Shown in pieces: positions 20,808 to 31,995 of a stretch of DNA of 64,000 bases (positions are counted from its first letter, which is position 1; each line of letters opens with the position of its first letter). The stretch is from Acinetobacter towneri DSM 14962 = CIP 107472. Lineage in GTDB: Bacteria; Pseudomonadota; Gammaproteobacteria; Pseudomonadales; Moraxellaceae. Location: positions 206,966 to 270,965 of the forward strand of contig NZ_KB849690.1 of assembly GCF_000368785.1 (NCBI RefSeq), read 5' to 3'. Both the position numbers and the translations under genes were made by a program. The notes under the pieces are model-generated. The model was not told where the DNA came from, made no database searches, and worked only from the letters and a program-made list of their open reading frames with translations.

Positions 20808-21653
20808 ATGACAGCACTGCGTACACACTGGCAAAAAATTCAACAGTCAATTTGGTTGCTGGGCGCGGTGCTGTGTTTATTGGCGGCACTGATTTTTTGG
20901 GCGATGACTGACCGTGAAGAACTGGTTGAAATTGAAAAACAACCAGAGTCTGAAATTGAATTACAAATTCAACCCGAAAAGGTTGCTGCAACCACCTATT
21001 TGGGTGGTTTGCAAGAAGAAGTCCGCCCTTTGGAACTCACCACGCGTTTAACAGCTTCTGGTTTGCATGAGGCTGAATATCGCGGTACTAAATTTATTCA
21101 GGAACAAAAAAATAACAGCACGATTGAACTGTTTCGGGTCAATGATGAAAACATCATTAAAAGTTTTATTAAAAAGCAAACAGATCGGAGCAAGCTGTTT
21201 TATATTCGTTTAAGCGGTGAGGGGCAGGCTGAACAATATGTGATGTTATATGGCAGTTTTGGCAATAAACGCGAAGCCGCACAAACCTTGACCGCATTGC
21301 CATTTAAATTTCCTGAAACGATTCAGCCTGTTGTGGTACAATTTGCTGACTATCGTCCTTATGTCAATGATTTAGGTGCAGATGAAATGGGGCTGAGCAC
21401 CAAGTTATATGCGGTAAATTTACGTCCAGCAGCTGTGCCTAAAATAGATGAAAGTGCTTTGGCACGTCCACCTGCAACCACAACGACTGCACCGACTACG
21501 CAGGCAGTTGCACCGCAAAATAGTACCACCAGCACTACAATTACCCGCCGTGATCAGGAGGGTAATGTCGTTGATGTACAAAAATCACAAAGTGGTACAG
21601 CACCTGCTCAGCCAGATGCACCTGAACCTGAAGTGCGCGATCCTTTTAACTAA
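20808..21653 (+). CDS. SPOR-domain membrane protein
   Basis: 281 residues: a short cytoplasmic segment, one membrane helix (about residues 13-32), a periplasmic acidic region, then a segment whose pattern (QYVMLYGSFGNKREAAQTLTAL) matches a SPOR peptidoglycan-binding repeat. A Thr/Ala/Pro-rich disordered tail follows. SPOR proteins bind denuded glycan at septa. The position after aroB corresponds to damX in enterobacteria, but the domain order here differs (SPOR is not C-terminal), so I do not assign that name. Confidence 0.75.
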   Translation: MTALRTHWQKIQQSIWLLGAVLCLLAALIFWAMTDREELVEIEKQPESEIELQIQPEKVAATTYLGGLQEEVRPLELTTRLTASGLHEAEYRGTKFIQEQKNNSTIELFRVNDENIIKSFIKKQTDRSKLFYIRLSGEGQAEQYVMLYGSFGNKREAAQTLTALPFKFPETIQPVVVQFADYRPYVNDLGADEMGLSTKLYAVNLRPAAVPKIDESALARPPATTTTAPTTQAVAPQNSTTSTTITRRDQEGNVVDVQKSQSGTAPAQPDAPEPEVRDPFN

Positions 21654-22190
21654 TCATAAACACTTCCAATATTCTTTTAGCTTCATTTTAGTCATTCAAA
21701 CCATCGCTTGCCTTTATTTGTTCTATTCTTTTTGTCTATGATTCGCATTGAGCTATTCTGGCTCAGTTGCACCAATTTGATCTAAAAATACTATTCTTCT
21801 CATACATAAATGCGTTCTAAAATGGCGCAGCATGGTGTATAAAAATAATGAAGTGCACAAAAACAGTGCGAATTTGACTTAAAAATGTGATTTTATTTTA
21901 CATTTATGCGGTGAATGCTGAAATTTGGTTATGGTTGAATAAAAAAATAAAGTTGGCATTGTTTTTGCTTTTATTGGTGCGTGAATTGAGTTGTTGTCCC
22001 TATTTTGGCGCAAAAAATTCAATGATTGTGCGAAACTGTCAAATTTGCCTGCTACATTCAAGTGTAAAAGTTGCGTAAATGAGAGATAGGTCATTTACTC
22101 TAAGTTGATGTTTAGAGTTGTAAATTGAGTTAAATCGCAAAAACAGATTGTTTAATTGGCCCAATTGGGCAAGTAAAAGAAGGGTACGCT
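21654..22190 (+). promoter_or_regulatory. Leader/promoter region of gltBD
   Basis: 537 bases without a credible gene, very AT-rich. A perfect 12-base palindrome GCCCAATTGGGC lies at 22159-22170, about 20 bases before the gltB start, placed so that a bound protein or transcript structure could affect initiation. GAAGGG at about 22179 is the ribosome-binding site. No tRNA or sRNA signature was seen. Confidence 0.4.
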
Positions 22191-25100
22191 ATGCACATGC
22201 CATCGCCTAATACTGTAGCTCCCGCTCAAGGTTTATACCAACCGGATGAGTTTAAAGATAACTGTGGTTTCGGTTTAATTGCCCATATGCAGGGTGATGC
22301 AAGCCATGATCTCGTCAAGACAGCCATTCATAGTTTAAGTTGCATGACCCACCGTGGTGGTATTGCCGCAGACGGTAAAACGGGCGATGGATGTGGTTTG
22401 CTGTTGGCAATGCCAAAGCAATTTTTCCGTGAAGAAGCAAAACGCTTAAGTGACATTACCCTGAGCGAAATTTTTGCAGTGGGTACAGTATTTCTGAACC
22501 TAGACCCTGCTTTGGCGACACATGCTAAAAATATCCTGACCAAAGAAATTGAAGCAGAAGGCTGTAAAGTTTTGGCTTGGCGTGTGGTGCCAACCAATAA
22601 TGAGGCATTGGGCGAAATCGCCATGCAGTCTTTGCCTGCGTTTGAGCAAATTATTGTCAATTGCCCATTGGGTGTGACTGAAGTTGAATTCAACCGCAAG
22701 TTATTCTTGGCGCGTCGTCGTGCCGAGCAGCAATTGACTGCCGATCCATATTTTTATGTGACCACGCTATGCTCAACCGTGATCAGCTATAAAGGTTTGA
22801 TGATGCCTGCAGCGATTGCAGACTTTTATACCGACCTTGCCGATGAACGTCTGGCATCACATATTGTGGTGTTCCACCAGCGCTTCTCGACCAATACTTT
22901 GCCACGTTGGCCGTTGGCGCAGCCGTTCCGTTATTTAGCACACAATGGTGAAATCAACACCATTACCGCCAACCGTAACTGGGCAATGGCACGTACCCCA
23001 AAATTTGAAAATCCATTATTGCCAGGTTTGACAGAGCTAAACCCAATTGTAAACCGTACAGGTTCAGACTCCTCAAGCTTAGACAATATGCTGGAAATTC
23101 TGGTGGGTGGCGGAATGGATTTATTCCGTGCCTTACGCATGTTGGTTCCGCCTGCATGGCAGAACGTCGAAACCATTGATGCCGATTTACGCGCCTTCTA
23201 TGAATTTAACTCTAAACACATGGAAGCGTGGGATGGTCCTGCAGGTTTGGTGATTCAGGATGGTCGTCATGCCATCTGTATGTTAGACCGTAATGGCTTA
23301 CGTCCTGCACGTTGGGTGATCACTAAAAATGGCTACATCACTTTGGCCTCTGAAATTGGGGTGTGGGGTTATGAACCTGAAGATGTAATTTCTAAAGGAC
23401 GTGTTGGCCCAGGGCAAATTTTGGTGGTGGATACCTTTACTGGCAAAGTGCTCGATACGCAGGATGTAAATAACCATCTGAAAAGAATGCGTCCTTACCG
23501 TGAATGGTTACGTGAAAATTCAATCCGTTTACAAGGTAGCCCAGAGCTTGAAGAATATTTGTGTGATCAGGGTTTAAAAGGTGATGCCTTAAAAGCCGCA
23601 CAAAAAATGTTTATGGTGACCTTTGAAGAGCGTGATCAATTATTGCGTCCAATTGCAGAAAGTGGTCAAGAAGCCGTGGGTTCTATGGGTGATGATACGC
23701 CAATGGCAGTATTGTCGCGCCAGGTACGCCATGTGTCGGATTATTTCCGTCAGCAGTTTGCGCAGGTGACCAATCCACCGATTGACCCATTGCGTGAATC
23801 GATCGTGATGTCTTTGGAAACCTGTTTAGGGCGTGAACAAAACGTATTTGAGCAAGGTCCAGAACATGCAGACCGCTTGATTATCTCAAGCCCTGTGTTG
23901 ACCAACTCCAAAATGCACCAAATTCGCACTTTGGGTCGTAAAGGCTATGAAATTGCCGACATCGACCTGAACTATGCCGAAAGCGAAGGTTTGCAAGCTG
24001 CAATTCAACGGATTTGCGAAACTGCTGCACAAGCGGTGCGTGAGGGTAAAACTTTATTGGTACTCACCGATAAAAAAATCCGTGAAGGTTACTTGCCTGC
24101 CAATGCGGTCATGGCGACTGGTGCGGTGCATCACTACTTAATACAAGTCGGTTTACGTACCGATGCCAACATTATTGTGGAAACAGGCTTTGCCCGCGAT
24201 CCGCACCAATTTGCAGTATTGCTCGGTTTTGGTGCAACTGCGGTGTATCCATATTTGGCTTATGATGTGATCAATGACTTGATTGCCAAAGGCGAGTTAT
24301 TGGGCGATCCAGTCTATGCGCAAAGCAATTTCCGCAAAGGCATTGAAAAAGGCTTGCTCAAAGTTCTGTCTAAAATGGGTATTTCAACTGTAGCGTCTTA
24401 CCGTGGTGGTCAGTTGTTTGAAGCGGTGGGTTTGTCTGCTGAAGTGGTGAATACTTGCTTTATTGGTGTGCCAAGCCGTATTCAGGGGGCTACCTTTTCC
24501 GACCTTGAAAATGATCAGAAAAAACTGGCAGACACTGCATGGAAATCACGTAAACCAATTGATCAGGGCGGTTTGCTGAAATTTGTATTTGGCAAGGAAT
24601 ACCATGCCTTTAACCCAGATGTGATCAATGCCTTACATAAAGCGGTGCGTTCAGGCAATTATGCAGATTTTAAAGAATATGCAGAAATCGTGAATAATCG
24701 CCCAATCGCAACCATTCGTGATCTATTCAAGTTAAAAACAGACAATTCCATTGCCTTAGATCAAGTGGAGTCGGTTGAGCAAATTTTGCCGCGTTTTGAC
24801 TCTGCGGGGATGTCTTTGGGGGCTTTGTCGCCGGAAGCGCATGAAGCGATTGCGATTGCCATGAACACTATTGGTGGGCGTTCAAACTCAGGTGAGGGCG
24901 GTGAAGACCCTGCGCGTTATGGCACGATTCGTAACTCGAAAATCAAACAGATTGCTTCGGGACGTTTTGGGGTAACACCTGCTTACTTAACCTCTGCAGA
25001 AGTGTTGCAGATTAAAGTGGCGCAGGGAGCAAAACCAGGCGAGGGTGGTCAGTTACCTGGCGGTAAAGTGAATGGCTTGATTGCACGTTTGCGTTACTCT

Positions 25101-26672
25101 GTGCCAGGTGTAACTTTGATTTCACCACCACCACACCACGATATTTATTCGATTGAAGACTTGTCACAATTGATTTTTGATTTAAAACAAGTCAATCCGC
25201 AGGCTATGGTATCGGTCAAGTTGGTATCTGAACCAGGCGTGGGGACCATTGCAGCAGGTGTAGCCAAAGCCTATGCCGACTTCATTACCATCTCGGGTTA
25301 TGATGGCGGTACCGCAGCATCGCCACTGTCATCTATTCACCATGCAGGTTCGCCGTGGGAGTTGGGTTTAAGTGAGGCGCATCAGGCATTACGTGTGAAT
25401 GACTTGCGTGGCAAAGTTCGTGTGCAAACCGATGGTGGCTTAAAAACTGGTTTAGATGTGGTGAAAGCGGCAATTTTAGGTGCGGAAAGCTTCGGCTTTG
25501 GTTCAACCCCAATGATTGCCTTAGGTTGTAAATACTTACGTATTTGCCACTTAAATAACTGTGCAACTGGGGTAGCAACTCAACAAGATCATTTGCGTCA
25601 GGAACACTATATTGGTGAACCACAAATGCTGATCAACTTCTTCACTTTCATTGCAGAAGAAACCCGTGAATGGTTAGCTGCACTGGGTGTTGCGAGCTTG
25701 AAAGACTTGATTGGTCGTACCGACTTGCTAGAAATTTTACCGGGTGAAACCGAAAAACATGCGCACTTGGATTTAAGTGCCTTGTTGGAATCGCACCCTG
25801 CGGCAGAAGGCAAAGCACAATATTGTCAGGTTGAAGGCAATGCACCATTTGACAAAGGCGTCTTGGCTGAAAAAATGATTGCAGAAATGTTGCCTGCAAT
25901 TGAAGCAGGTACAGGGGGCGAATATTACTTTAATGTGAGCAACTGTGACCGTTCAATTGGTGCGCGTATTTCAGGTGAAATTGCCCGTCGTTATGGTAAC
26001 TTGAGCATGGAACATCATCCTGTCAAATTGAACCTTACGGGTACTGCGGGACAATCTTTAGGTGTTTGGAATGCAGGTGGTTTGCATATCAAACTTGAGG
26101 GCGATGCCAATGACTATGTGGGTAAAGGCATGGCGGGGGGACGTATTTCCATCTTCCCACCAAAAGGTTCGCCATTCCAAACTCAAAACACAGCCATTAT
26201 TGGTAATACCTGCCTCTATGGTGCAACTGGTGGTAAATTATTTGCTGCGGGCACTGCGGGCGAGCGCTTTGCGGTGCGTAACTCGGGCGCGTTTGCGGTA
26301 ATTGAAGGTGCAGGCGACCACTGCTGTGAATATATGACTGGCGGGATTGTAACGGTATTGGGCAAAGTGGGACACAACTTTGGTGCGGGTATGACAGGTG
26401 GTTTTGCCTATGTACTCGATTTGGACAATGACTTTGTAGATCGTTACAACCACGAACTGATTGAGCTGAATCGTATTTCGACTGAAGCGATGGAAGAACA
26501 TAAAGCATTCTTAGGACGTATTTTAGATGAACATATTGCCGAAACAGGCAGTGCGTGGGCGTATAAGATCCGTCATGAGTTTGATTTCTATAGCCGTAAA
26601 TTCTGGTTGGTGAAACCAAAAGCTGCAAACTTGCAGACTTTGTTGAAAACCACCCAAGCAGATCCACAATAA
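22191..26672 (+). CDS. gltB: Glutamate synthase (NADPH) large subunit
   Basis: Takes the amide nitrogen of glutamine and transfers it to 2-oxoglutarate. The 1493 residues have the N-terminal class II amidotransferase domain, whose nucleophile Cys25 in [10 protein letters not shown] becomes the mature N-terminus after propeptide removal. The central domain and FMN-binding synthase domain follow ([38 protein letters not shown]), with the Cys cluster of the 3Fe-4S centre at [19 protein letters not shown]. The C-terminal GXGXG beta-helix is rich in GGRI and GGxxTVLG repeats. It is followed by gltD. Confidence 0.97.
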   Translation: MHMPSPNTVAPAQGLYQPDEFKDNCGFGLIAHMQGDASHDLVKTAIHSLSCMTHRGGIAADGKTGDGCGLLLAMPKQFFREEAKRLSDITLSEIFAVGTVFLNLDPALATHAKNILTKEIEAEGCKVLAWRVVPTNNEALGEIAMQSLPAFEQIIVNCPLGVTEVEFNRKLFLARRRAEQQLTADPYFYVTTLCSTVISYKGLMMPAAIADFYTDLADERLASHIVVFHQRFSTNTLPRWPLAQPFRYLAHNGEINTITANRNWAMARTPKFENPLLPGLTELNPIVNRTGSDSSSLDNMLEILVGGGMDLFRALRMLVPPAWQNVETIDADLRAFYEFNSKHMEAWDGPAGLVIQDGRHAICMLDRNGLRPARWVITKNGYITLASEIGVWGYEPEDVISKGRVGPGQILVVDTFTGKVLDTQDVNNHLKRMRPYREWLRENSIRLQGSPELEEYLCDQGLKGDALKAAQKMFMVTFEERDQLLRPIAESGQEAVGSMGDDTPMAVLSRQVRHVSDYFRQQFAQVTNPPIDPLRESIVMSLETCLGREQNVFEQGPEHADRLIISSPVLTNSKMHQIRTLGRKGYEIADIDLNYAESEGLQAAIQRICETAAQAVREGKTLLVLTDKKIREGYLPANAVMATGAVHHYLIQVGLRTDANIIVETGFARDPHQFAVLLGFGATAVYPYLAYDVINDLIAKGELLGDPVYAQSNFRKGIEKGLLKVLSKMGISTVASYRGGQLFEAVGLSAEVVNTCFIGVPSRIQGATFSDLENDQKKLADTAWKSRKPIDQGGLLKFVFGKEYHAFNPDVINALHKAVRSGNYADFKEYAEIVNNRPIATIRDLFKLKTDNSIALDQVESVEQILPRFDSAGMSLGALSPEAHEAIAIAMNTIGGRSNSGEGGEDPARYGTIRNSKIKQIASGRFGVTPAYLTSAEVLQIKVAQGAKPGEGGQLPGGKVNGLIARLRYSVPGVTLISPPPHHDIYSIEDLSQLIFDLKQVNPQAMVSVKLVSEPGVGTIAAGVAKAYADFITISGYDGGTAASPLSSIHHAGSPWELGLSEAHQALRVNDLRGKVRVQTDGGLKTGLDVVKAAILGAESFGFGSTPMIALGCKYLRICHLNNCATGVATQQDHLRQEHYIGEPQMLINFFTFIAEETREWLAALGVASLKDLIGRTDLLEILPGETEKHAHLDLSALLESHPAAEGKAQYCQVEGNAPFDKGVLAEKMIAEMLPAIEAGTGGEYYFNVSNCDRSIGARISGEIARRYGNLSMEHHPVKLNLTGTAGQSLGVWNAGGLHIKLEGDANDYVGKGMAGGRISIFPPKGSPFQTQNTAIIGNTCLYGATGGKLFAAGTAGERFAVRNSGAFAVIEGAGDHCCEYMTGGIVTVLGKVGHNFGAGMTGGFAYVLDLDNDFVDRYNHELIELNRISTEAMEEHKAFLGRILDEHIAETGSAWAYKIRHEFDFYSRKFWLVKPKAANLQTLLKTTQADPQ

Positions 26673-26727
26673 TCCACGACTCAGCATTCGGCAGGTGTGG
26701 ATAACTTTCGACTTATACCCAGTGTAA

Positions 26728-28185
<1,458 letters not shown>

Positions 28186-28210
28186 ACGAGTTTGTTTTGC
28201 TTAGATCTAG

Positions 28211-28245
28211 AAAGGGCTGAGTTTTAAGGAATTCAGTCCTTTTTT
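28211..28245 (+). terminator. Intrinsic terminator after gltD
   Basis: AAAGGGCTGA at 28211-28220 pairs with TTCAGTCCTTT at 28232-28242, with a T tract extending to 28245. Confidence 0.75.
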
Positions 28246-28476
28246 ATTGGATATTTTATCTAGCTCATCTTCTTGTGGAATTTATTGCCATTCCTGATTC
28301 ATATAAGGTTTAAGAGCTGAAACTTCAATATCAATTCAATCTGCTGTACAAGGTTATTGTTGGATGTAAACAGTTTGGTGATTCGCTCGATTAAACAAAA
28401 TACACAAACAGGTCAGAATTTCACGTTAGAATGAAATCATTTCATACAAATACAAAGAAAATTTAGAGGTTAATTT

Positions 28477-29067
28477 ATGAATTTCACAAAAAAAACCATG
28501 CTCGCAGTGGCTTTAAGCAGTACTTTGACATTAAGCGGATGTGGCTATAACACCTTACAAGTGAAAGATGAAGCTGTGACTGCTTCTTGGTCAGAAGTCC
28601 AAAACCAATATCAACGCCGTGCCGATTTAGTGCCAAACTTGGTGAATGTGGTCAAAGGCTATGCCAAACATGAAGAACAAGTCTTGACTGAAGTCACTCA
28701 GGCACGTGCCAATGTCGCAGGCTTAAAAGTGGATAAGTCGGTATTGGAAGACCCTGCGTTATTCCAGAAATATCAGGAAGCACAGGCGCAAATGACCAGT
28801 GCCTTATCACGTTTAATAGCGGTGTCTGAAAATTACCCAGACTTAAAAGCCAATGAGCAATTCCGTGATTTACAAGTACAACTAGAAGGCACAGAAAACC
28901 GTATTGCCGTGGCGCGTAACCGTTACATTAGCACAGTGCAAGACTTTAACAGCTATGCACGTCAGTTCCCGCAAGTCATGACTGCTAAAGTGATTGGCAT
29001 GGACACCAAACCAAACTTTAGCGCAGAACAAAGCGCACAAACCGCACCTAAAGTTTCGTTTGAATAA
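28477..29067 (+). CDS. lemA: LemA family lipoprotein
   Basis: 196 residues. An N-terminal lipoprotein signal with lipobox LSGCGYN (Cys near residue 22) precedes a helical LemA fold. Family motifs are WSEVQNQYQRRADLVPNLVNVV and SALSRLIAVSENYPDLKAN, followed by RNRYI and FNSYARQFP. The molecular function of LemA is not settled. It is consistently linked to the TPM-domain genes that follow, which suggests a shared envelope role. RBS: TTAGAGG just upstream of the ATG. Confidence 0.92.
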   Translation: MNFTKKTMLAVALSSTLTLSGCGYNTLQVKDEAVTASWSEVQNQYQRRADLVPNLVNVVKGYAKHEEQVLTEVTQARANVAGLKVDKSVLEDPALFQKYQEAQAQMTSALSRLIAVSENYPDLKANEQFRDLQVQLEGTENRIAVARNRYISTVQDFNSYARQFPQVMTAKVIGMDTKPNFSAEQSAQTAPKVSFE

Positions 29068-29086
29068 CGCCTAGGAGGATGCCTGG

Positions 29087-30187
29087 ATGCTGCAATCGTA
29101 CAGCAAGACCTGTATAAATCTAGCGCAGATGCTGCTGCTGATGGTTGTCATGTGTTTTAGTGGCTTGGCATATAGTGAAGTTGCTACAGCAACGGATGAA
29201 ACCGCCGAAGCTGTGGTGTTGGGTAAAATTGTGCAGCAACAGCATCCTCAAAATGTAAACCCTATCCCTGATCTTGCGAATTCACGTCAGCCTACATCGA
29301 GCACTCAGCAAGCACCTATAGAAACACCCGTTCAGCAACCACAAATTGCCAATGATATGGCAGAGGGTGAATCTATCCGTGCTTTACCGACCCTGAATCA
29401 GCCCGTGGTCGATCAAGCCAATTTGCTGACTGCTGCAGAAAAACAGCAAATCAGCCAGCGGATTTTAAATTTACATCAACAAGCCAAAGCGCAAATTGGT
29501 GTGGTGATTGTTCCAACTACAGGGCAGGAAGATATTTTTGAATTTGCCATGCGAGTTGCAGAACAATGGCAGCTCGGTTCTGCTAAGCAAGACAATGGTG
29601 TGTTGATGGCAATCGCAGTCAATGACCGCCGTATTCAAATTTTAACAGGTTACGGTTTAGAAGGCGTGCTGCCCGATATTGTGGTCAGTCGGATTATTAA
29701 CCAGCGTATTACCCCCTATTTTAAACAAGCGCAATATGCACAAGGCATAGATGCAGGCGTGGCAGAAATTGAACGGATTTTAAACCTAGATCCAGAAGTT
29801 GCTGCACAGGCGGCGCAAGAACTGAAACAGCGTCAGGAACAAGCCTTGCAAGAACAACAGGCGCGTGAAAAAACCTTGAGCACTGCTTTATTTATTTTAA
29901 TTGCAGGGGTAATTGGCTCACTGATTGTCGGAAAACGCCTAAGTGCTTCAACCGCTGCCGTGGCAGGTACAGTGGCAGGTTTGGTCAATGGTGCAGGCTT
30001 AATCACCAGTTTAATGATTGGCGCGGGAATTTTCTTTTTACTCATTACTGCCATTGCACAGACCATTTTCCAAATTTTCTTGTCCTCTGCAGGTCGTGGT
30101 GGTGGACGTGGCGGTGGCGGTTTGGGTGGCGGTGGCTATAGCGGCGGCGGTGGCTTTGGTGGGGGAGGAGCATCAGGATCATGGTAA
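29087..30187 (+). CDS. TPM-domain membrane protein (YgcG family) with glycine-rich tail
   Basis: 366 residues. The order is a signal peptide (about 1-30), a Gln/Pro-rich linker, and a TPM domain around 105-235 (VVDQANLLTAAEKQQI; AQIGVVIVPTTG; LMAIAVNDRRIQILTGYGLEG). Hydrophobic membrane segments follow at about 265-335, then a Gly/Ser-rich C-terminus. TPM domains occur in periplasmic proteins; some are acid phosphatases or photosystem assembly factors, others have no known activity. The start codon sits 19 bases after lemA, and the stop overlaps the next gene by seven bases. Confidence 0.85.
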   Translation: MLQSYSKTCINLAQMLLLMVVMCFSGLAYSEVATATDETAEAVVLGKIVQQQHPQNVNPIPDLANSRQPTSSTQQAPIETPVQQPQIANDMAEGESIRALPTLNQPVVDQANLLTAAEKQQISQRILNLHQQAKAQIGVVIVPTTGQEDIFEFAMRVAEQWQLGSAKQDNGVLMAIAVNDRRIQILTGYGLEGVLPDIVVSRIINQRITPYFKQAQYAQGIDAGVAEIERILNLDPEVAAQAAQELKQRQEQALQEQQAREKTLSTALFILIAGVIGSLIVGKRLSASTAAVAGTVAGLVNGAGLITSLMIGAGIFFLLITAIAQTIFQIFLSSAGRGGGRGGGGLGGGGYSGGGGFGGGGASGSW

Positions 30188-30741
30188 CAACAACCGATAC
30201 AACAGAGATTATTACCCAACCGAAAATGGACATTCCAGCGCGTCCGAGTGTAAAGCGTTGGCTGAAGCATTTCTTTTATTTACCTGCCACCAAACGTTTT
30301 TTTAATGCGCAAGATCAACACGCCATTGCAGAAGCGGTCACTGCCGCCGAGCATGGGCATGTAGGTGAAATTCAGGTGGTGATTGAAGGCTGTTTACCCT
30401 CGCGGTTGGCGTATGCGATAGATACGCATACCCGTGCACGCCAATTATTTGCAGAATTAGGGGTTTGGGATACTGAACTAAACAGCGGCGTTTTGCTGTA
30501 CCTGAATTTGTGTGAACGCAAAGTAGAAATTGTGATTGATCGTGGCATTAAAACCGCGACCACGCAACAGGTGTGGGATGATGTCTGTACGCATATTGTG
30601 CAGGGTTTGGCACAGCAGCAGTATCGACAAGCGGTGATAACAGGTGTGGAAGAAATTGGTGAAATTTTGGATGCTTTTTATGACCGTAAGTTGGTAGATC
30701 GTCAGAATGAATTGAGCAATGCCCCGATTATTTTGGGTTGA
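30181..30741 (+). CDS. TPM-domain protein, short form
   Basis: 186 residues with no signal peptide or clear membrane helix. A TPM-like core is visible: HAIAEAVTAAEHGHVGEIQVVIE, then VLLYLNLCERKVEIVIDRGI. This is the second TPM protein often found downstream of lemA and the YgcG-like gene. The three genes probably form one operon (overlap of seven bases with the previous gene). Activity unknown. Confidence 0.8.
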   Translation: MVTTTDTTEIITQPKMDIPARPSVKRWLKHFFYLPATKRFFNAQDQHAIAEAVTAAEHGHVGEIQVVIEGCLPSRLAYAIDTHTRARQLFAELGVWDTELNSGVLLYLNLCERKVEIVIDRGIKTATTQQVWDDVCTHIVQGLAQQQYRQAVITGVEEIGEILDAFYDRKLVDRQNELSNAPIILG

Positions 30742-30769
30742 GAGCTGTTAGTGTTCCTTTCTTTTTTAA

Positions 30770-30998
30770 ATCCCCCTCAATCCCCCTTTTTCAAAGGGGG
30801 AGGCTAGTACGAGCATATTTTAGTTCAAAGCTAATATGGCTCACATTTTTCAAAGGGGGGAAGTTTGTACAAGTTTATTTGGGCGATGTGCCAAAAAGTG
30901 AAAACTTGCGTATTTTTAATTTTTTTAACATGAAATCAATTTTATAATGAATGTTCCTCTCTTTTCTAAAGAGAGGCTAGGAGAGATTTTCAACATTG
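30770..30998. repeat. Dispersed palindromic repeats, left copy
   Basis: Contains the hairpin CCCCCTTTTTCAAAGGGGG (30782-30800), a partial second copy near 30846, and CCTCTCTTTTCTAAAGAGAGG (30956-30976). The 70 bases 30929-30998 are present in reverse orientation at 52458-52527 with high identity. The hairpins could also terminate the lemA operon. This is the main content of the gene-free stretch 30742-31140. Confidence 0.7.
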
Positions 30999-31140
30999 GC
31001 GTTTTCGCAAAATTTGGCTTAATTTTTCAAAAAGGGAAGCCACATAAGCACAAAAGATAACTATTGCACACAAGCTAAATTTGCTGAAATTTAGATCAAA
31101 AATGCAAACAATTGTGCGATGAGTTTATTTTAAAAATTAA

Positions 31141-31380
31141 AAAGTGTGACTTATTGCTATAAAATTGACAAAATTTGTTAAATTTCCAATTTCTGCCTGA
31201 CAATATTTGTCACTTTTTAACAAAAATACACAGTCAAATTAAAAGTTCTAAATTTTTTATGTGTAAGGTGCTGTTTTTTTGTGAGAATTGTCTATAATAA
31301 AAGTTGGCACGTTTAGTGCTAAGTATAAAATAGCTTACAAAGCTTATAATTAAATTAACAAACATTTGTGGAGAATGTTT
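31141..31380 (+). promoter_or_regulatory. Sigma54-type promoter and upstream region of the interrupted pilA
   Basis: TTGGCACGTTTAGTGCTA at 31304-31321 matches the RpoN -24/-12 consensus (TTGGCACG-N4-TTGCT) closely. Upstream TGACAA/TTGTC motifs cluster at about 31165-31215 and could be PilR sites; PilSR-RpoN control of pilA is established in Pseudomonas and Acinetobacter relatives. GGAG lies 5' of the ATG at 31381. Nearly the same region exists inverted at 46551-46790. Confidence 0.75.
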
Positions 31381-31412
31381 ATGAACGCTCAAAAAGGTTT
31401 TACCCTTATCGA
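31381..31412 (+). pseudogene. pilA: pilA, 5' fragment, major type IV pilin interrupted by the island
   Basis: Encodes [10 protein letters not shown] plus two bases of the Glu codon: the prepilin leader, the G/F cleavage site and the first residues of the mature pilin. Translation now runs into the island and stops after DTP (31422). Joining base 31412 to base 47712 gives an uninterrupted 480-base frame (159 residues plus stop) with the canonical [18 protein letters not shown]. The gene is therefore split by an insertion and not decayed otherwise. Confidence 0.93.
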
Positions 31413-31467
31413 TACTCCATAAGTGTCCATATAAAATGAACAATCCATAAGTAAGTCAATATGGACA
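31407..31467. repeat. Left end of the island: core and recombinase-site motifs
   Basis: Core TATCGA (31407-31412), then TCCATAAGT (31416-31424), TGTCCATAT (31424-31432), a second TCCATAAGT (31444-31452) and ATATGGACA (31459-31467). The last pair is separated by six bases, exactly as in the inverted right end. These are likely recombinase-binding sites. Confidence 0.7.
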
Positions 31468-31485
31468 TAAAATAATAAATTTGAT

Positions 31486-31974
31486 ATGAAGAATCAACAT
31501 TATCTTTTTCTACTTTTTTCAATCTCCGTTTTTACTCATGCTCAAGAACTAGACTTCATTGAATATTCAGATATTTCATCAATTCCTCAAATTGTTTTGA
31601 ATCCAAAAATCCAAACAGAACTTCAAACATTGTTAAAGCATGATTATCTAAAATTTCAATTTAATTTCGACAATTACTCAGCGCCCTATTTACTGAAAAC
31701 AGATGAGGCTCTGTATTATGAGGGTCGGTCTGGAAGCAGTTTAGATGCTTCATCCGCGATTGTGTTTAAAGATGGGCGATTGTTTGCTGCAATATATTTT
31801 GCCAATACCAAGACCTTAAAATACTTTAGCAACGATGCCAGTTGCTCAGAACAGTTACATCCTGCGATTCAAGTTTTTGCTCAGCAGCGTGAGATTCAAG
31901 GTATTGAATATGCAACAGCTAGAGCCAATACCGCTTCAAAATGTGAAACCTATTTTAAAAAATTAGGAAGATAG
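31486..31974 (+). CDS. Exported protein of unknown function at island left end
   Basis: 162 residues. A signal peptide is clear (MKNQHYLFLLFSISVFTHAQ, cleavage near residue 19). The mature part has two Cys (in DASCSEQ and ASKCETY) that could form a disulfide, and an acidic N-terminal half. No family recognised. It is the first gene inside the island and reads inward. It ends 21 bases before the IS982-type element, which therefore did not truncate it. Possibly an envelope or periplasmic cargo protein. Confidence 0.6.
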   Translation: MKNQHYLFLLFSISVFTHAQELDFIEYSDISSIPQIVLNPKIQTELQTLLKHDYLKFQFNFDNYSAPYLLKTDEALYYEGRSGSSLDASSAIVFKDGRLFAAIYFANTKTLKYFSNDASCSEQLHPAIQVFAQQREIQGIEYATARANTASKCETYFKKLGR

Positions 31975-31995
31975 CTGAACTTAAATGCTAATTTA

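Noticed and set aside
21887..22078. 63-codon frame upstream of gltB
   Set aside because: No ribosome-binding site or recognisable motif, in AT-rich leader DNA; not supported as a gene.
26197..26667. 156-codon leftward frame at the end of gltB
   Set aside because: It lies opposite the GltB C-terminal domain; its low-complexity His/Gln/Pro/Ser composition is typical of an antisense frame.
30770..30998. CRISPR array
   Set aside because: The repeated units are hairpins of different sequence with irregular spacing and no uniform spacers.
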